NCBI GenBank assembly: GCA_016745215.1
Contig: CP050890.1
Location: forward strand, 3,224,001-3,288,000
Direction of reading: 5' to 3'
DNA: 64,000 bases
Source: Thiohalocapsa sp. PB-PSB1
GTDB lineage: Bacteria > Pseudomonadota > Gammaproteobacteria > Chromatiales > Chromatiaceae
The notes under the pieces were generated by a model. It saw only the letters and a list, made by a program, of their open reading frames with translations, made no database searches and was not told the origin of the DNA. Both the position numbers and the translations under genes were made by a program. This document shows, piece by piece, positions 30,152 through 40,150 of this stretch; the stretch's first letter is position 1, and the number at the start of each line of letters is the position of its first letter.

Positions 30152-31828
30152 TCAGGCTGCCACGGCTTCGGCCAAGCTGAAGCCTTGGTCAGCAGGTTCA
30201 TTTCGCAACAGCTCCAGTCCACTAGCCAGATCACTTTTACCATCATTGCTCATCAACAGGTTCACGGCCGTTTCCATGGTGTTTTCATTGCACGAAATCC
30301 CTTCAATTTCGGCCATGCGTGTCAACGCCTGACGATAACTGATACGCAGCATTTGGTTTTCCACGGAAGCGATTTCGTTCTTATTCAGATGCCGACCGCT
30401 GGTTCGGGTGTGCTTCATTACCTCTTTGCCAAGTTCGATATCCCAGAACTGATCGCTGTTGCGGCCATGCTCGCAATCCCTTTCCCTCAGGTAGCGATGA
30501 AGCTGTTCTTGGATGTTATGAATACCTTTGATTGCTGAATGATCAAGGATGCGACTTGTCTCTTGCCATGCCTGATCGGCGGTGATCCCAGTCATTCCTG
30601 GGTCATAGCCCCACTGCTCCGACATCGACGTCGGCAGAATGATACCGAACCAGTGCATAAGCAGCGCCTGAAAATGAACACGATGCAAGTCATAGATGCC
30701 GTGATAATTGCCGCGCACATGAAGCAGAAAACTCTCGAACCAGAAGCGCGAATAGTTGTTGTAGGCAATCACTTTATCGGCGTACTCTGTTGATCGACCT
30801 GCTCTATCCGTTGCGATCAGGTCGCCGATCATGCGGTTCGTATCTGACAAAAAAGCAGAGCCTGGGGACAGCAGGGGATCCATGAAAGCTGCTGCCATTC
30901 CGGTAAGGAACCATCGCTGCGTGGAATAGGTCTGCTTCGCACGCCTTGCCAGGCGCTTCATGCGATGGAAGCCTTGGATTTCAGTGTGCGGGGTGATTAG
31001 CTGTCTCATGCACTGATGGGTATGCAGGAACTGAATAAAGGCATGGCCGTCTTTGATGTCCAGATTCGTCATATCCGTCTTCATGGTGACGCCGATACTT
31101 ACGGTATCCTTGTTCAGAGGAATGACCCAGATCCAATAGCCTCGATACATGAAATGCACGGTGGACAAGAATCTGCTGGTATGACAAACCCTGGAGCGCC
31201 ATTCCATATCTCCAAGTAGATCGAGATTTGCGGTGTGCTTGAAGCGTGCCCAGTAGGCGCTGACCGGATGCCGATGATCTAAAGATTCGATCAGATTGAG
31301 TTTCCTGCCAAGTGGAGAGGCAAAGCCCGCCGCATCCACCAGATAGGTGCAGCGAAAGCGTCCTTGAGACGTGTCTACGAGATGTCCATGATCGACATCG
31401 AGCTCAATTCCCTTGACCTTGCAGCCAAGGCGCACATCCACTCCCAGCGCCCGATTCATCTCGCACATGTCGGTATCGAAGCGCTTCCGATCCAATTGAT
31501 GCGAAGGCGTGCCATGGAACCAGGAACGTCCAGCCTCGCTCATCCTTTCAATGGGCAAGTCGCGTTTGGGCGAATCGAAGAAGAATCGAAGCCCGTGCTT
31601 ATAAAGGTGATGGGTGTCCAGATAATGGCCTAAATCCAGGTGACGCACGGCATAGTCCCAGAAGGATTCGAGGGTGGATTCACCCACCCACGGGGCAAAC
31701 TCTGTTTTACGCTCGATCTGCACGATATTCATGTCAGGGTGCTTGAGTTTCAGCTGCCTGGCCAGGCAACTGCCTGCCATAGATGCACCTATGATAAGTA
31801 GATCGCAAGTGGTGTTATCAGCGGACAT
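30152..31828 (-). CDS. Flavin-dependent halogenase-like monooxygenase
   Basis: The protein has 558 residues. An N-terminal FAD-binding Rossmann fold (LLIIGASMAGS, G14-G19, variant of GxGxxG) leads into WVGEST (47-52), the LYKHGLRF segment with K77 at the position of the catalytic lysine of tryptophan halogenases, and the hallmark W-x-W-x-I-P motif (WIWVIP, 232-237). GMAAAFMDPLLSPGSAF is the flavin-binding DPL motif. The C-terminal ~180 residues are a helical extension. Either a true halogenase or a related hydroxylase is possible. A GAGGA site precedes the ATG. It leads the isonitrile operon, which suggests aromatic halogenation or oxidation of the isonitrile intermediate. Confidence 0.85.
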   Translation of the reverse strand: MSADNTTCDLLIIGASMAGSCLARQLKLKHPDMNIVQIERKTEFAPWVGESTLESFWDYAVRHLDLGHYLDTHHLYKHGLRFFFDSPKRDLPIERMSEAGRSWFHGTPSHQLDRKRFDTDMCEMNRALGVDVRLGCKVKGIELDVDHGHLVDTSQGRFRCTYLVDAAGFASPLGRKLNLIESLDHRHPVSAYWARFKHTANLDLLGDMEWRSRVCHTSRFLSTVHFMYRGYWIWVIPLNKDTVSIGVTMKTDMTNLDIKDGHAFIQFLHTHQCMRQLITPHTEIQGFHRMKRLARRAKQTYSTQRWFLTGMAAAFMDPLLSPGSAFLSDTNRMIGDLIATDRAGRSTEYADKVIAYNNYSRFWFESFLLHVRGNYHGIYDLHRVHFQALLMHWFGIILPTSMSEQWGYDPGMTGITADQAWQETSRILDHSAIKGIHNIQEQLHRYLRERDCEHGRNSDQFWDIELGKEVMKHTRTSGRHLNKNEIASVENQMLRISYRQALTRMAEIEGISCNENTMETAVNLLMSNDGKSDLASGLELLRNEPADQGFSLAEAVAA

Positions 31829-32648
31829 CAGATTAATCCTCAGGCAAATACAGGGACTCGAGTATATAGCCCAAGTCCATTAATATCACTAACGCATTGG
31901 GGAAGTTAAACCATGCAAGCCAGTATATCCTATCGAATATAAATCAAGGCGATCTGACAGGCATGCAATTCGTTCGATTTTGATCGCTTGGACATTTGAG
32001 ATGATGGGTTAGACCTAGTGATTTTGATTAATTGGAATTTAGACTATCTGCAATCGGAAGTTTGATCAGTGAAGTATTTTGCTTTGTCTCTGTGAAGAAT
32101 TCACACTTTCGGTCAGATAATGGCAATGGAAAAAATGCTAAGGAAGCAATTTGTTGACTGTTTTATTCTCTGAGTCCGGGGATGACGATTACTATAAAAA
32201 AGAATGAAATTTTCGGAAAAGTTGCACGTTCAAAATGGAAGATAGAAAAGTTCGAGAAATGATTTTTCAGGCTAAGCTGTTATCGGAGGCTATTGCTGGT
32301 AATTTCTCACAACTCTTCCGTCAAAAAATTCACAGTAATAGTTCTTTATAGAGGCTAGGTTTAATTTCGATCATATACGTTTGCCAATAACCATGAAAAT
32401 ATTAGTCGTTTAATGGCGAATGGATATGAAAAATAGAACTTTACAGACTCTGATCTGAAGATTGCCTCAAGCCGGTCAACCAGATGATTCGGGATTGCAA
32501 GTAAAGTTATTCAGTACAACACCTGGGGTATATGCTGGGCGAAAGCTGTGCTGTACGGCGATTCTTCGTCTGAATTGCAATTGAGGTTTCGGCCTTTTCG
32601 CGGATTCATGACGTTTAGCTACAACCCCATTTACAAGAGGTCTCTGCA
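31829..32648. promoter_or_regulatory. AT-rich divergent intergenic region
   Basis: This 820-bp gap separates the leftward isonitrile operon from the rightward cytochrome gene. It is markedly AT-rich between about 31860 and 32450, unlike the flanking genes. It must hold both promoters. Short frames exist (for example a 39-codon frame starting at 32234, MEDRKVREMIFQ, and a 26-codon frame at 32182) but have no strong ribosome sites, and I do not call them. No clear operator palindrome was found by eye. Confidence 0.45.
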
Positions 32649-35399
32649 ATGTTCTCATTCCACCCTGTATGGCTCATCCCAGCGCTGCTTGCCAGTGCTC
32701 TTCCCAGCTTCGCTGGAATCCCGTCCAGTTCATTCACTGCTTTCGAGTCTGGCCAGGTTCGGCCCATCTCGATTTCGCCAAATGGCAGAATGTTGGTTGC
32801 TGTAAACACCCCGGATAACCGAATCGAGATATTTCGTATCAATGCAGAAGGCGTGCGCAACGCGGAGACTCAGCTCTCCCACAGTTGCTCTGTACCCGTC
32901 GGTATGGAGCCCGTGGCGGTTGCGGTCAGAACGGACCAGGAGATTTGGGTGGTGAACCACTTGTCTGACTCGGTTAGCATCGTTCGCTTGGAGAATGAGC
33001 ATTGCGACCAGGCTGGTGTCGCGCAAACCCTATTCGTCGGCGATGAGCCCAGAGACATCGTTTTTGCAGGCGATGGGAATTCCAAGGCATTTATCACCAC
33101 TGCCCATCGTGGCCAAAACTCCCCCGTTGACCCACAGCTGACGACACCCGGTATAGGCCGTGGCGATGTGTGGATATTCGATACAAACGATCTGGGACAG
33201 GAGGCCCTTGGGGGGAAGCCCGCCAGCATTCTAACGCTGTTCTCTGATACCCCTCGCGCTTTAACCGTCAGCCCGGATGGAAGGACGGTCTACGCGGCTG
33301 GATTCCAGACCGGGAACCAGACGACGGTGATCGACGAGGGCGCGGTTTGCGATGGTGGCGAGCAGGCCCCGCCCTGCCAGTTTTCGGATCGCACGATCGC
33401 ATATGGATTGCCCGGCCCAGATGCCGACAGCAATGGCAATCCACGCCCGGAAGAGGGGCTCATTGTCAAGTTTGACGGCAAGCACTGGGTTGACGAGTTG
33501 CAGCGGATTTGGGACCAGAAGGTGCCGTTCTCGCTGCCTGACAAAGATGTGTTCAAAATCGACGCAAGCGCCAATCCTCCACAGATCGTCGGCTGGTACC
33601 AACATGTTGGGACAGTCCTGTACAACATGATCGTCAATCCAGTGAACGGAAAGGTCTATGTCAGTAACACGGAGGCCCGCAACGAGGTGCGCTTCGAAGG
33701 AGTACGCCCCGCCGACAGCGACCTTTCCAGTGTGATCGGACATCTTCACGAGACGCGGATCAGCATACTGGGCGACGAGAATGCATTTCGCGATTCCGTT
33801 CTCCACCGCCATCTCAACAAGCATATCGACTACGACAGGATTCCTGCACCCACCGGTACCAAGGACAACAGTCTTGCGTTGCCACGCGGCATGGCCATTT
33901 CTCCAACTGGGGATACTCTGTATCTTGCCGCCAAGGGCTCGAGCAAGATTGGCGTGTTCAAGATCAGTGAATTGGAAGACGACAGCTTTGTACCGAATGC
34001 AGCGGACCACATCCGCGTAAGCGGCGGCGGGCCAACCGGACTTGCCCTCAGTAAAGATGGAAAACGGCTGTTTGCGCTGACTCGATTCAACAACGCTGTG
34101 GTAGTCATCGATACCGACAAGAAAATCGAAGTGGAAAGCCACTCGTTATTCAATCCGGAGCCGGCATCGCTGGTTGCCGGGCGCCCCTATCTCTACGACG
34201 CGTACAGGACGTCAAGCAATGGCGAGGCAGCCTGTGGTAGTTGCCATGTGGACGGGGATGTGGACCAGCTGGCATGGGATCTCGGAGACCCGTTGCAGGA
34301 CAGCAAGCCGAATCGAAATGTCGCGCAGCAAGATGTAAAGGTCTTGCTCCCGTACCATCCGATGAAAGGGCCGATGACCACACAGAGCATCAGAGGTATA
34401 CGCGGTCACGGTTCGCTGCATTGGCGTGGCGATCGGACCGCGGCTGACCAGGGTGAAGATCCCAATGATGTGGTCGGAGCATTCAAGGCGTTCAACCCTG
34501 CTTTTGTCAGTCTGATGGGCCGGGATTCAATGTTGTCTGACTCGGAAATGCAGCTTTTTGCCGAGTTTGCCCAGCAGATTTCCTACCCGCCAAATCCAAT
34601 TCGCTCGCTGGACAATTCACTGACGCCCGATCAGAAGGAAGGTCGTGACATCTATTTCAACTATCGGATCAGAGAGGTCAATAACAGAACTTGCAATAGC
34701 TGCCATCGCCTCGATCCCGAACAAGGCCTGTTCGGTACCAACACCAAGATCTCGAATGCCGGTCAATCGCAACAGTATAAGATCCCGCATTTTCGCAATA
34801 TGTACACGAAAGTCGGCATGTTTGGACGAGCAATCACTGATCATATCGTGCATGGAGACGACCAATTGATGGGAGATCAAATCCGTGGATTTGGGTTTCT
34901 CCACAACGGAGCCGTGGATACGGTGTTTCGGACGCTCTTCCCGATCATGAGCGTGGAACAGGGCAGGAAACTCGAGCAATTCATACTTGCGTTCGACAGC
35001 AACCTGGCTCCAATCGTGGGGCAGCAGGTAACCCTGACCAACAGCAACTTTGCGCGCGCGCAGGGACGAATCGATCTCATGGTCGAGCGCGCTGATGCCG
35101 GAGAATGCGACTTGATTGCCAAGGCCAGAGTCGATGCTCACCAGCGAGGTTGGTATCGCCGCGGGGATGGCTTATTTGTCAGCGATCTCGGCAAAGCAAG
35201 CTTGTCGACCGATAAGCAATTACGCAACATGGTGGCAAGAGGCGACACCGCCGCACTGACATACACATGCACGCCACCTGGCTCCGGTGTTCGAATGGGC
35301 GTCGATCGAGATTTGGACGGCCTGTTCGACTCGGATGCAGCCGTGCTCAGCTCGGTGGGTCGAGTGCTGCCCGGAAAGTCAAGCATGGCCGCTCGCTGA
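32649..35399 (+). CDS. Secreted beta-propeller / di-heme cytochrome c protein
   Basis: The protein has 916 residues with signal peptide FHPVWLIPALLASALPSFAG. Residues about 30-510 show YVTN-type propeller repeats (ISISPNGRMLVAVNTPDNRI, LTVSPDGRTVYAAGF, GLALSKDGKRLFALTRFN). The C-terminal half has two c-type heme sites, CGSCH (C529) and CNSCH (C682), in a layout like di-heme cytochrome c peroxidase/MauG-type proteins. It is periplasmic or cell-surface. An AGAGG site precedes the ATG. It is divergent from the isonitrile operon, so a link through metal uptake or oxidation of the product is possible but unproven. No partner redox gene follows. Confidence 0.85.
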   Translation: MFSFHPVWLIPALLASALPSFAGIPSSSFTAFESGQVRPISISPNGRMLVAVNTPDNRIEIFRINAEGVRNAETQLSHSCSVPVGMEPVAVAVRTDQEIWVVNHLSDSVSIVRLENEHCDQAGVAQTLFVGDEPRDIVFAGDGNSKAFITTAHRGQNSPVDPQLTTPGIGRGDVWIFDTNDLGQEALGGKPASILTLFSDTPRALTVSPDGRTVYAAGFQTGNQTTVIDEGAVCDGGEQAPPCQFSDRTIAYGLPGPDADSNGNPRPEEGLIVKFDGKHWVDELQRIWDQKVPFSLPDKDVFKIDASANPPQIVGWYQHVGTVLYNMIVNPVNGKVYVSNTEARNEVRFEGVRPADSDLSSVIGHLHETRISILGDENAFRDSVLHRHLNKHIDYDRIPAPTGTKDNSLALPRGMAISPTGDTLYLAAKGSSKIGVFKISELEDDSFVPNAADHIRVSGGGPTGLALSKDGKRLFALTRFNNAVVVIDTDKKIEVESHSLFNPEPASLVAGRPYLYDAYRTSSNGEAACGSCHVDGDVDQLAWDLGDPLQDSKPNRNVAQQDVKVLLPYHPMKGPMTTQSIRGIRGHGSLHWRGDRTAADQGEDPNDVVGAFKAFNPAFVSLMGRDSMLSDSEMQLFAEFAQQISYPPNPIRSLDNSLTPDQKEGRDIYFNYRIREVNNRTCNSCHRLDPEQGLFGTNTKISNAGQSQQYKIPHFRNMYTKVGMFGRAITDHIVHGDDQLMGDQIRGFGFLHNGAVDTVFRTLFPIMSVEQGRKLEQFILAFDSNLAPIVGQQVTLTNSNFARAQGRIDLMVERADAGECDLIAKARVDAHQRGWYRRGDGLFVSDLGKASLSTDKQLRNMVARGDTAALTYTCTPPGSGVRMGVDRDLDGLFDSDAAVLSSVGRVLPGKSSMAAR

Positions 35400-35560
35400 C
35401 TGGGTCGATTATCCTGGTGGAGACGGGGATTGTGATCGCTTGGCACACGGCGTCGGTGTTGCCATTGCGAATCATAAGTCGGGGTTGCGGCAGCACCGCC
35501 CAGCGGGCGGCGAGGCCGCCGATGCCGGGTAAACATTCGGTCTACCCATTCTTCGAAGAA

Positions 35561-36140
35561 TCAACGAGTCAGCGTCTCGCGGAAGCGTTGATCCAGGGGG
35601 TACACCCACAAATCCTTGATTGGCACACTGGGTTTCCCGGCAGGGCCGAGCTTGCCGCGACCTTTGGTCTGGCCGAGGCGGAGCCAGTTGGCGGCGTGGT
35701 AGCAGGTGCCGCGGAAACGCGATCTTTCGACGCAGGTCTCGAGCAGCACCGGGCGGTATGCGTAGACGTCCTGCCAGTGTCGGGGAAGCTCGGCGAAGGC
35801 GCGACCGGCATCCAGAAAGTCGCGGCGCATAGGCGCCCAGCAGAACGCCAGCAGGATGTTCAACGCCAGCCGGGCCAGCTTCTTGTAGGCACTGTAGCGA
35901 TCGCAGACGATGATGGCCTGCTGCGCCTGCAACCCGGCAAAATGCGCGCCGGGGATTGCGGCACCGCGGCTGGGGTCGATGCAGTAGACAGTAGCTTGCC
36001 CGGGCGGTGAGATCAATGTGCTCCTGTTTCGTGATCCTGACCCATTGCTGCGAGAACGGGCACGGTGGCCCCGCATCGGAGCAAATGTCCGCACGCTGCG
36101 CCTCGGCTGCCGTCGACTTGGGTTGTATCGCGGTTTGCAT
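35561..36140 (-). pseudogene. IS66 transposase fragment fused to DruA-like (DUF4338) fragment
   Basis: The minus-strand frame starts with IS66-type sequence (GQATVYCIDPSRGAAI, IIVCDRYSAYKKLARL, LAFCWAPMRRDFLDAG). After FAEL it continues LPRHWQDVYAYRPVLLETCV and SRFRGTCYHAANWLRLGQT, the C-terminal part of DUF4338/DruA-like proteins such as the one at 49318-50238. Both parts are incomplete, so this is a recombination scar rather than a gene. The upstream portion (to 36140) also carries IS66-like WVRITKQEHIDL in another frame. Confidence 0.7.
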
Positions 36141-36336
36141 GGTCCAGCTTATACACGGAATCTTCTCCTGTGTTCCATAGTTTCTGGCTGAACGGATGAC
36201 TTGGCCGAATATTTACTTGTCGTCCTAAGTAAGTCATTGTTTTCATTGATCACTGGCTTTTGATTCGCGCGTTTGCTAATATCGCGGGACCGATTTCGCA
36301 ATAGACTTCGAATGAACTTCGTTCGGCGAGCGACGC

Positions 36337-37191
36337 ATGCGACAATTCTTTAATCCCCAGCGGCAATTCGGCGATGTCGACATCGCCGGGATCGAGCTCG
36401 ACCCGCAGTCGCGCGACGACATCCCACGCGATGTGGAGATCGAGCAAGCGTATCGCGATTACCTCGATTTGGCCGAAGGGTTCCTCGGGCGCGCCCGCGC
36501 CACGCGCGAGGTGCTGCTGCAAGTGCACAAGCTGCCGGAAATTTTGCTGCAACCGCTCGACGCGTACATCCCCCACGGCGAGCGTCAGATCGACCAAGTC
36601 CGCCGTCGCGTGCTCCAGGGCGAGCGCATCCCCCACGCCGAAAAGGTCTTCTCGGTCTTCGAAGGCCATACCGAATGGATCAACAAAGGCAAGGCCGGCG
36701 TACCCGTGGAGCTGGGCTTGCGGGTCGCCAGCGTCGAAGACCAACACGGGTTTATTCTCCATCATCGCGTCATGCAGCACGAGACCGACCATCAAGTCGC
36801 CGTCGTGCTGATCGAAGACACGACGCAGCGGTTCCCGAGCATCCGCAGCGCGAGCTTGGACAAGGGCTTCCACAGCCCCGCCAATCAGGAGGCGCTGCAC
36901 AACGTTGTCGAGTTTCCCGTATTGCCCAAGAAAGGCAAATGCTCGGCGGACGAGGCGGTCTATGCATCGCAGCCGCGGTTCGTGCGGCTGCGTCGTCGTC
37001 ATTCCGCCGTCGAATCGGCGATCAATGCCTTGGAAGTGCACGGGCTCGACCTGTGTCGCGACCATGGCATAGACGGGTTCGAACGCTACGTCGCGATGGC
37101 CGTGGTGGCGCGCAATATCCACCGTCTAGGCGCCATCCTGATCGCCCGCGAGGCGGAAGAAGAACAGCGCCGACGAAAACGCGCCGCGTAG
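36337..37191 (+). pseudogene. ISNCY-type transposase with internal deletion
   Basis: The 284-codon open frame begins like ISNCY transposases (MRQFFNPQRQFGDVDIAGIE, SRDDIPR). It then jumps directly to DVEIEQAYRDYLDLAEGF, losing the section that in the remnant at 11048-10644 reads LLRGLQ...NQHRTVRQMLG and more. The C-terminal catalytic part is present (FSVFEGHTEWINKGKAGVPV, SLDKGFHSPANQEAL, RRRHSAVESAINALEVHGLD). The deletion is in frame, but the protein lacks a long stretch before the DDE core and is probably inactive. Confidence 0.75.
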
Positions 37192-37390
37192 GCATTTCGG
37201 AAACCCCAATTGCAATTGTCCTAGGAATTGGTATGCCCGCGGGGCGGCGCTACTGACAAAGATTCTCATTTGGCGCGACGAGATTCTCCAATTCCGGGAA
37301 ATTGAATAACGACGCCCGTGAAGCAATCGCTTTACTGGGATGCAGTTTCCGCGAAATTCGCAGTTTTCGTTCAGGCACTATCTATCTGTC

Positions 37391-40150
37391 ATGCACCTCA
37401 TCCGTACGAAATTGCACCGCCCGCGGGTCCTGGAAGACATCGTCTGCCGCGGTCGCCTGCACACGCTGATGGATCGCGGCCTGGAGACGACGCTGACCCT
37501 GGTGTCGGCACCAGCCGGCTATGGCAAGAGCGTGCTGGTGAGTCATTGGGCCGACTCCGTCGTAGACCCAGTCGCATGGATCTCGCTGGATGAGTCGGAC
37601 AGCGACCTCACGCAATTCCTCGACTATCTGGCCGCGGCCGTCGACGAGGCACTGCCCGGCGCCTGTCCAGCGTTGAAGGATCTCGCTGGGGCGGGACATT
37701 TGCCGCCCATTGAGCACCTTGCAGGCCGGCTGATCAACGACCTTGATGGGCTTGATCGGCGGTTGGTGCTCTGTCTGGACGATTTCCACCGGATCCCGCC
37801 GACGTCGACCGTCCACGAGCTGCTGTCGTTGCTGCTCGAGCACCCGCCGCGGCAGCTACACCTTGTCCTGATCGGGCGACGCGACCCTCCGCTCCCCATC
37901 TGGATGCTGCGCGCGGCATCCATGGTGAACGAGGTACGGATGCAGGATCTGCGCTTCCTAGAGGAGGAAGTCGCGGAGCTGTTGACCAAGACCACCTCGA
38001 CCGCCGTCGACGCCGAGGTGATCAGGCAACTGCACGACGAGGTGGAGGGGTGGGCCGCGGGACTGCGTCTCGCATTCCTCGCGATGCGCCGGACGCAGGA
38101 TACCGAACGCCTTCTGACCCAACTCAGAGGCGGTATTCAGCAGGCCCAGGACTATCTGCTGCACGAGGTGCTCTCACAGCAGCCGGTCCAGTCTCGACAG
38201 TGCCTGTTGCGCGCGTCGATCTTCCGGCGCTTCTGCCCGGCCCTCATAAAGGCGGTCTGCGCACCCGAGCTGCCGGCCGAGGCCTCGACCGGCGGCGGCG
38301 AAACCGTTGGCTCTCTGCCGGGCAGCGAGCTGTTTACCATCGGTCTGGACGCGCATGGCGAATGGTTCCGTTTCCACCAGCTGTTTCAGCAGCTGCTGCG
38401 AGCAGAGCTGGTGGCGACGTCGACGCAAGGGGAGATTGCGGACCTCCACCTGCGTGCCAGCGCTTGGCTCGAAGGCCAGAATCTCGTTTCCGAGTCCATC
38501 GAGCACGCGCTCGCGGCAAACGATGAGACACGCGCCGCAGAGCTGGTGGAACGTCACGCGCAAACCGAATTCGCCGAGGACCGTTGGTACGTCATCGAGC
38601 GTTGGCTCGCCATGCTGCCCAACCAGGTCCGCCGCGGTCGCCCGCGGCTGCTCCTGGTCGAGGCCGGTGTTCGGAACCTCCAGCACCAGTTGGCCCGGGT
38701 GCCACCGCTGATCGACGAGGCCGAGGCACTGATGGTTGCCGATGGATCGGCGGAACCGGACCCCGCGGTGACCGCGTTGATCGCACATCTGCGGGGCTTC
38801 CTCGCCTACTACGAGGGCGAGGGAGAGCGCAGTCTGCGCTACCTCGAAGAGGCCGTCGGCAGCCTCGCGGGGGCAAGGACCTGGTTCTCCTGCGATGCCG
38901 AGATGTTCCTGGCCCTGGCCCGGTGCATGGTCGGCCAACAGGACCGGGCCCTGGCGTCGCTGCGAGCTGCACTCAAGGCGGCGGATAGGTCCCAACCCTT
39001 TCTGCAATCGCGTTTGCTCGGTGGTCTGACATTCGCGCACCTGCTCGGCGGCCAGCTGCTCGCCGCCCGGCTGCAGGCGCAGCGCCTGGCGCATCTGGCC
39101 ACCACGCAGAACATGCGCTTGAACAAGGCCTGGAGCCAATACTTTCTCGGCTGCAGCTATCTACACGCCGCCGAGCTTGCGAACGCCGCAGACCGATTCG
39201 AGCACGCGGCGACCGCGCGCTATCTGCTGGAGCCGCCGGCAGCGGTCGATGCCATGGCCGGTCTCGCCCTGACCCGGGCGCTCATGGGACACCGGGATCA
39301 GGCGGCAACGGTCTGCGATCAGCTCGCGCGCCTTGCCCACGAGCTCGACGAGGACGATTGTCTTGCGGTTGCTCAGTCGATCCGGGTCCGGGTCGCGCTG
39401 CTGTGTGGCGAGACCGCCGCGGCCGACCAATGGGTACTCGCCCCAAATATGGATATGGACACGCAGCCGGCGCCGCACACCCTGTTCTGCTGGTTGGAGG
39501 TCCCGCAGCTCACCGCGGCACGCGTACTGATCGCGGAAGGCGCGACCACCGAGCTCGAGCGGGCGCTGGACCTGCTGGCGACGGTTCGCAAGCCGGCCGC
39601 CGAGTGCCGGTTCCAGGGTCAGTTGATCGAGGTCGCGGTCCTCGAAGCCGTTGCCCTGGAACGGCAAGGACACCCCGAGCGCGCCGCCGCGGCCCTGGAC
39701 GAGGCGATCTCGCTTGCGCGTCCAGACAACTGGTTGCGGCCGTTCCTCGAATCCGGCGCGCCGCTGAGAGACCGTCTCGCGCGGCTCGCCGAAACCGCCC
39801 CCGAGGACGCCTTCGTCAAGCGCATCCTGCACCTGCTGGAGCCGGAGCAGCCGAATGCGGCCAAGCACCCCCCGCCACTGCGCCAAAGCGAGATCACAAG
39901 CAACGGCGCCGAACCCCCGAGCGAGGCCGATACGCCTCCGCCACTCGTCGAGCCCCTGACCAACCGCGAGCTCGACATCGTCGAACTGCTCGCCGACAGG
40001 CTGCAGAGCAAGGAGATCGCCGAGAAGCTCTTCATCTCCGCCCACACCGTCAACGCCCATCTCAAGCGCATCTACCGCAAGCTCGACGTCACCAGCCGCC
40101 GCGAGGCCGTGACGCGTGCCGTCCAGGCGGGGCTGATCGAGCGCCGCTGA
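37391..40150 (+). CDS. MalT-type LuxR-family ATP-dependent transcriptional regulator
   Basis: The protein has 919 residues from the ATG at 37391. An N-terminal STAND NTPase has Walker A SAPAGYGKS (K46) and Walker B LVLCLDDFHRIP, followed by a winged-helix region. A long helical TPR-like sensor runs about 420-800. The C-terminal LuxR HTH (about 857-915) reads LTNRELDIVELLADRLQSKE and SAHTVNAHLKRIYRKL. Ligand binding would trigger oligomerisation and DNA binding, as for MalT. A diverged copy of its 3' end plus the following 300 bp occurs at 58322-58702, just upstream of the hydrolase/porin/sulfatase unit. This hints that such a regulator controls genes of that kind. Confidence 0.9.
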   Translation: MHLIRTKLHRPRVLEDIVCRGRLHTLMDRGLETTLTLVSAPAGYGKSVLVSHWADSVVDPVAWISLDESDSDLTQFLDYLAAAVDEALPGACPALKDLAGAGHLPPIEHLAGRLINDLDGLDRRLVLCLDDFHRIPPTSTVHELLSLLLEHPPRQLHLVLIGRRDPPLPIWMLRAASMVNEVRMQDLRFLEEEVAELLTKTTSTAVDAEVIRQLHDEVEGWAAGLRLAFLAMRRTQDTERLLTQLRGGIQQAQDYLLHEVLSQQPVQSRQCLLRASIFRRFCPALIKAVCAPELPAEASTGGGETVGSLPGSELFTIGLDAHGEWFRFHQLFQQLLRAELVATSTQGEIADLHLRASAWLEGQNLVSESIEHALAANDETRAAELVERHAQTEFAEDRWYVIERWLAMLPNQVRRGRPRLLLVEAGVRNLQHQLARVPPLIDEAEALMVADGSAEPDPAVTALIAHLRGFLAYYEGEGERSLRYLEEAVGSLAGARTWFSCDAEMFLALARCMVGQQDRALASLRAALKAADRSQPFLQSRLLGGLTFAHLLGGQLLAARLQAQRLAHLATTQNMRLNKAWSQYFLGCSYLHAAELANAADRFEHAATARYLLEPPAAVDAMAGLALTRALMGHRDQAATVCDQLARLAHELDEDDCLAVAQSIRVRVALLCGETAAADQWVLAPNMDMDTQPAPHTLFCWLEVPQLTAARVLIAEGATTELERALDLLATVRKPAAECRFQGQLIEVAVLEAVALERQGHPERAAAALDEAISLARPDNWLRPFLESGAPLRDRLARLAETAPEDAFVKRILHLLEPEQPNAAKHPPPLRQSEITSNGAEPPSEADTPPPLVEPLTNRELDIVELLADRLQSKEIAEKLFISAHTVNAHLKRIYRKLDVTSRREAVTRAVQAGLIERR

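Noticed and set aside
32182..32350. Two short frames (26 and 39 codons) in the AT-rich divergent region
   Set aside because: No ribosome sites and no recognisable features; short frames are expected by chance in AT-rich DNA.
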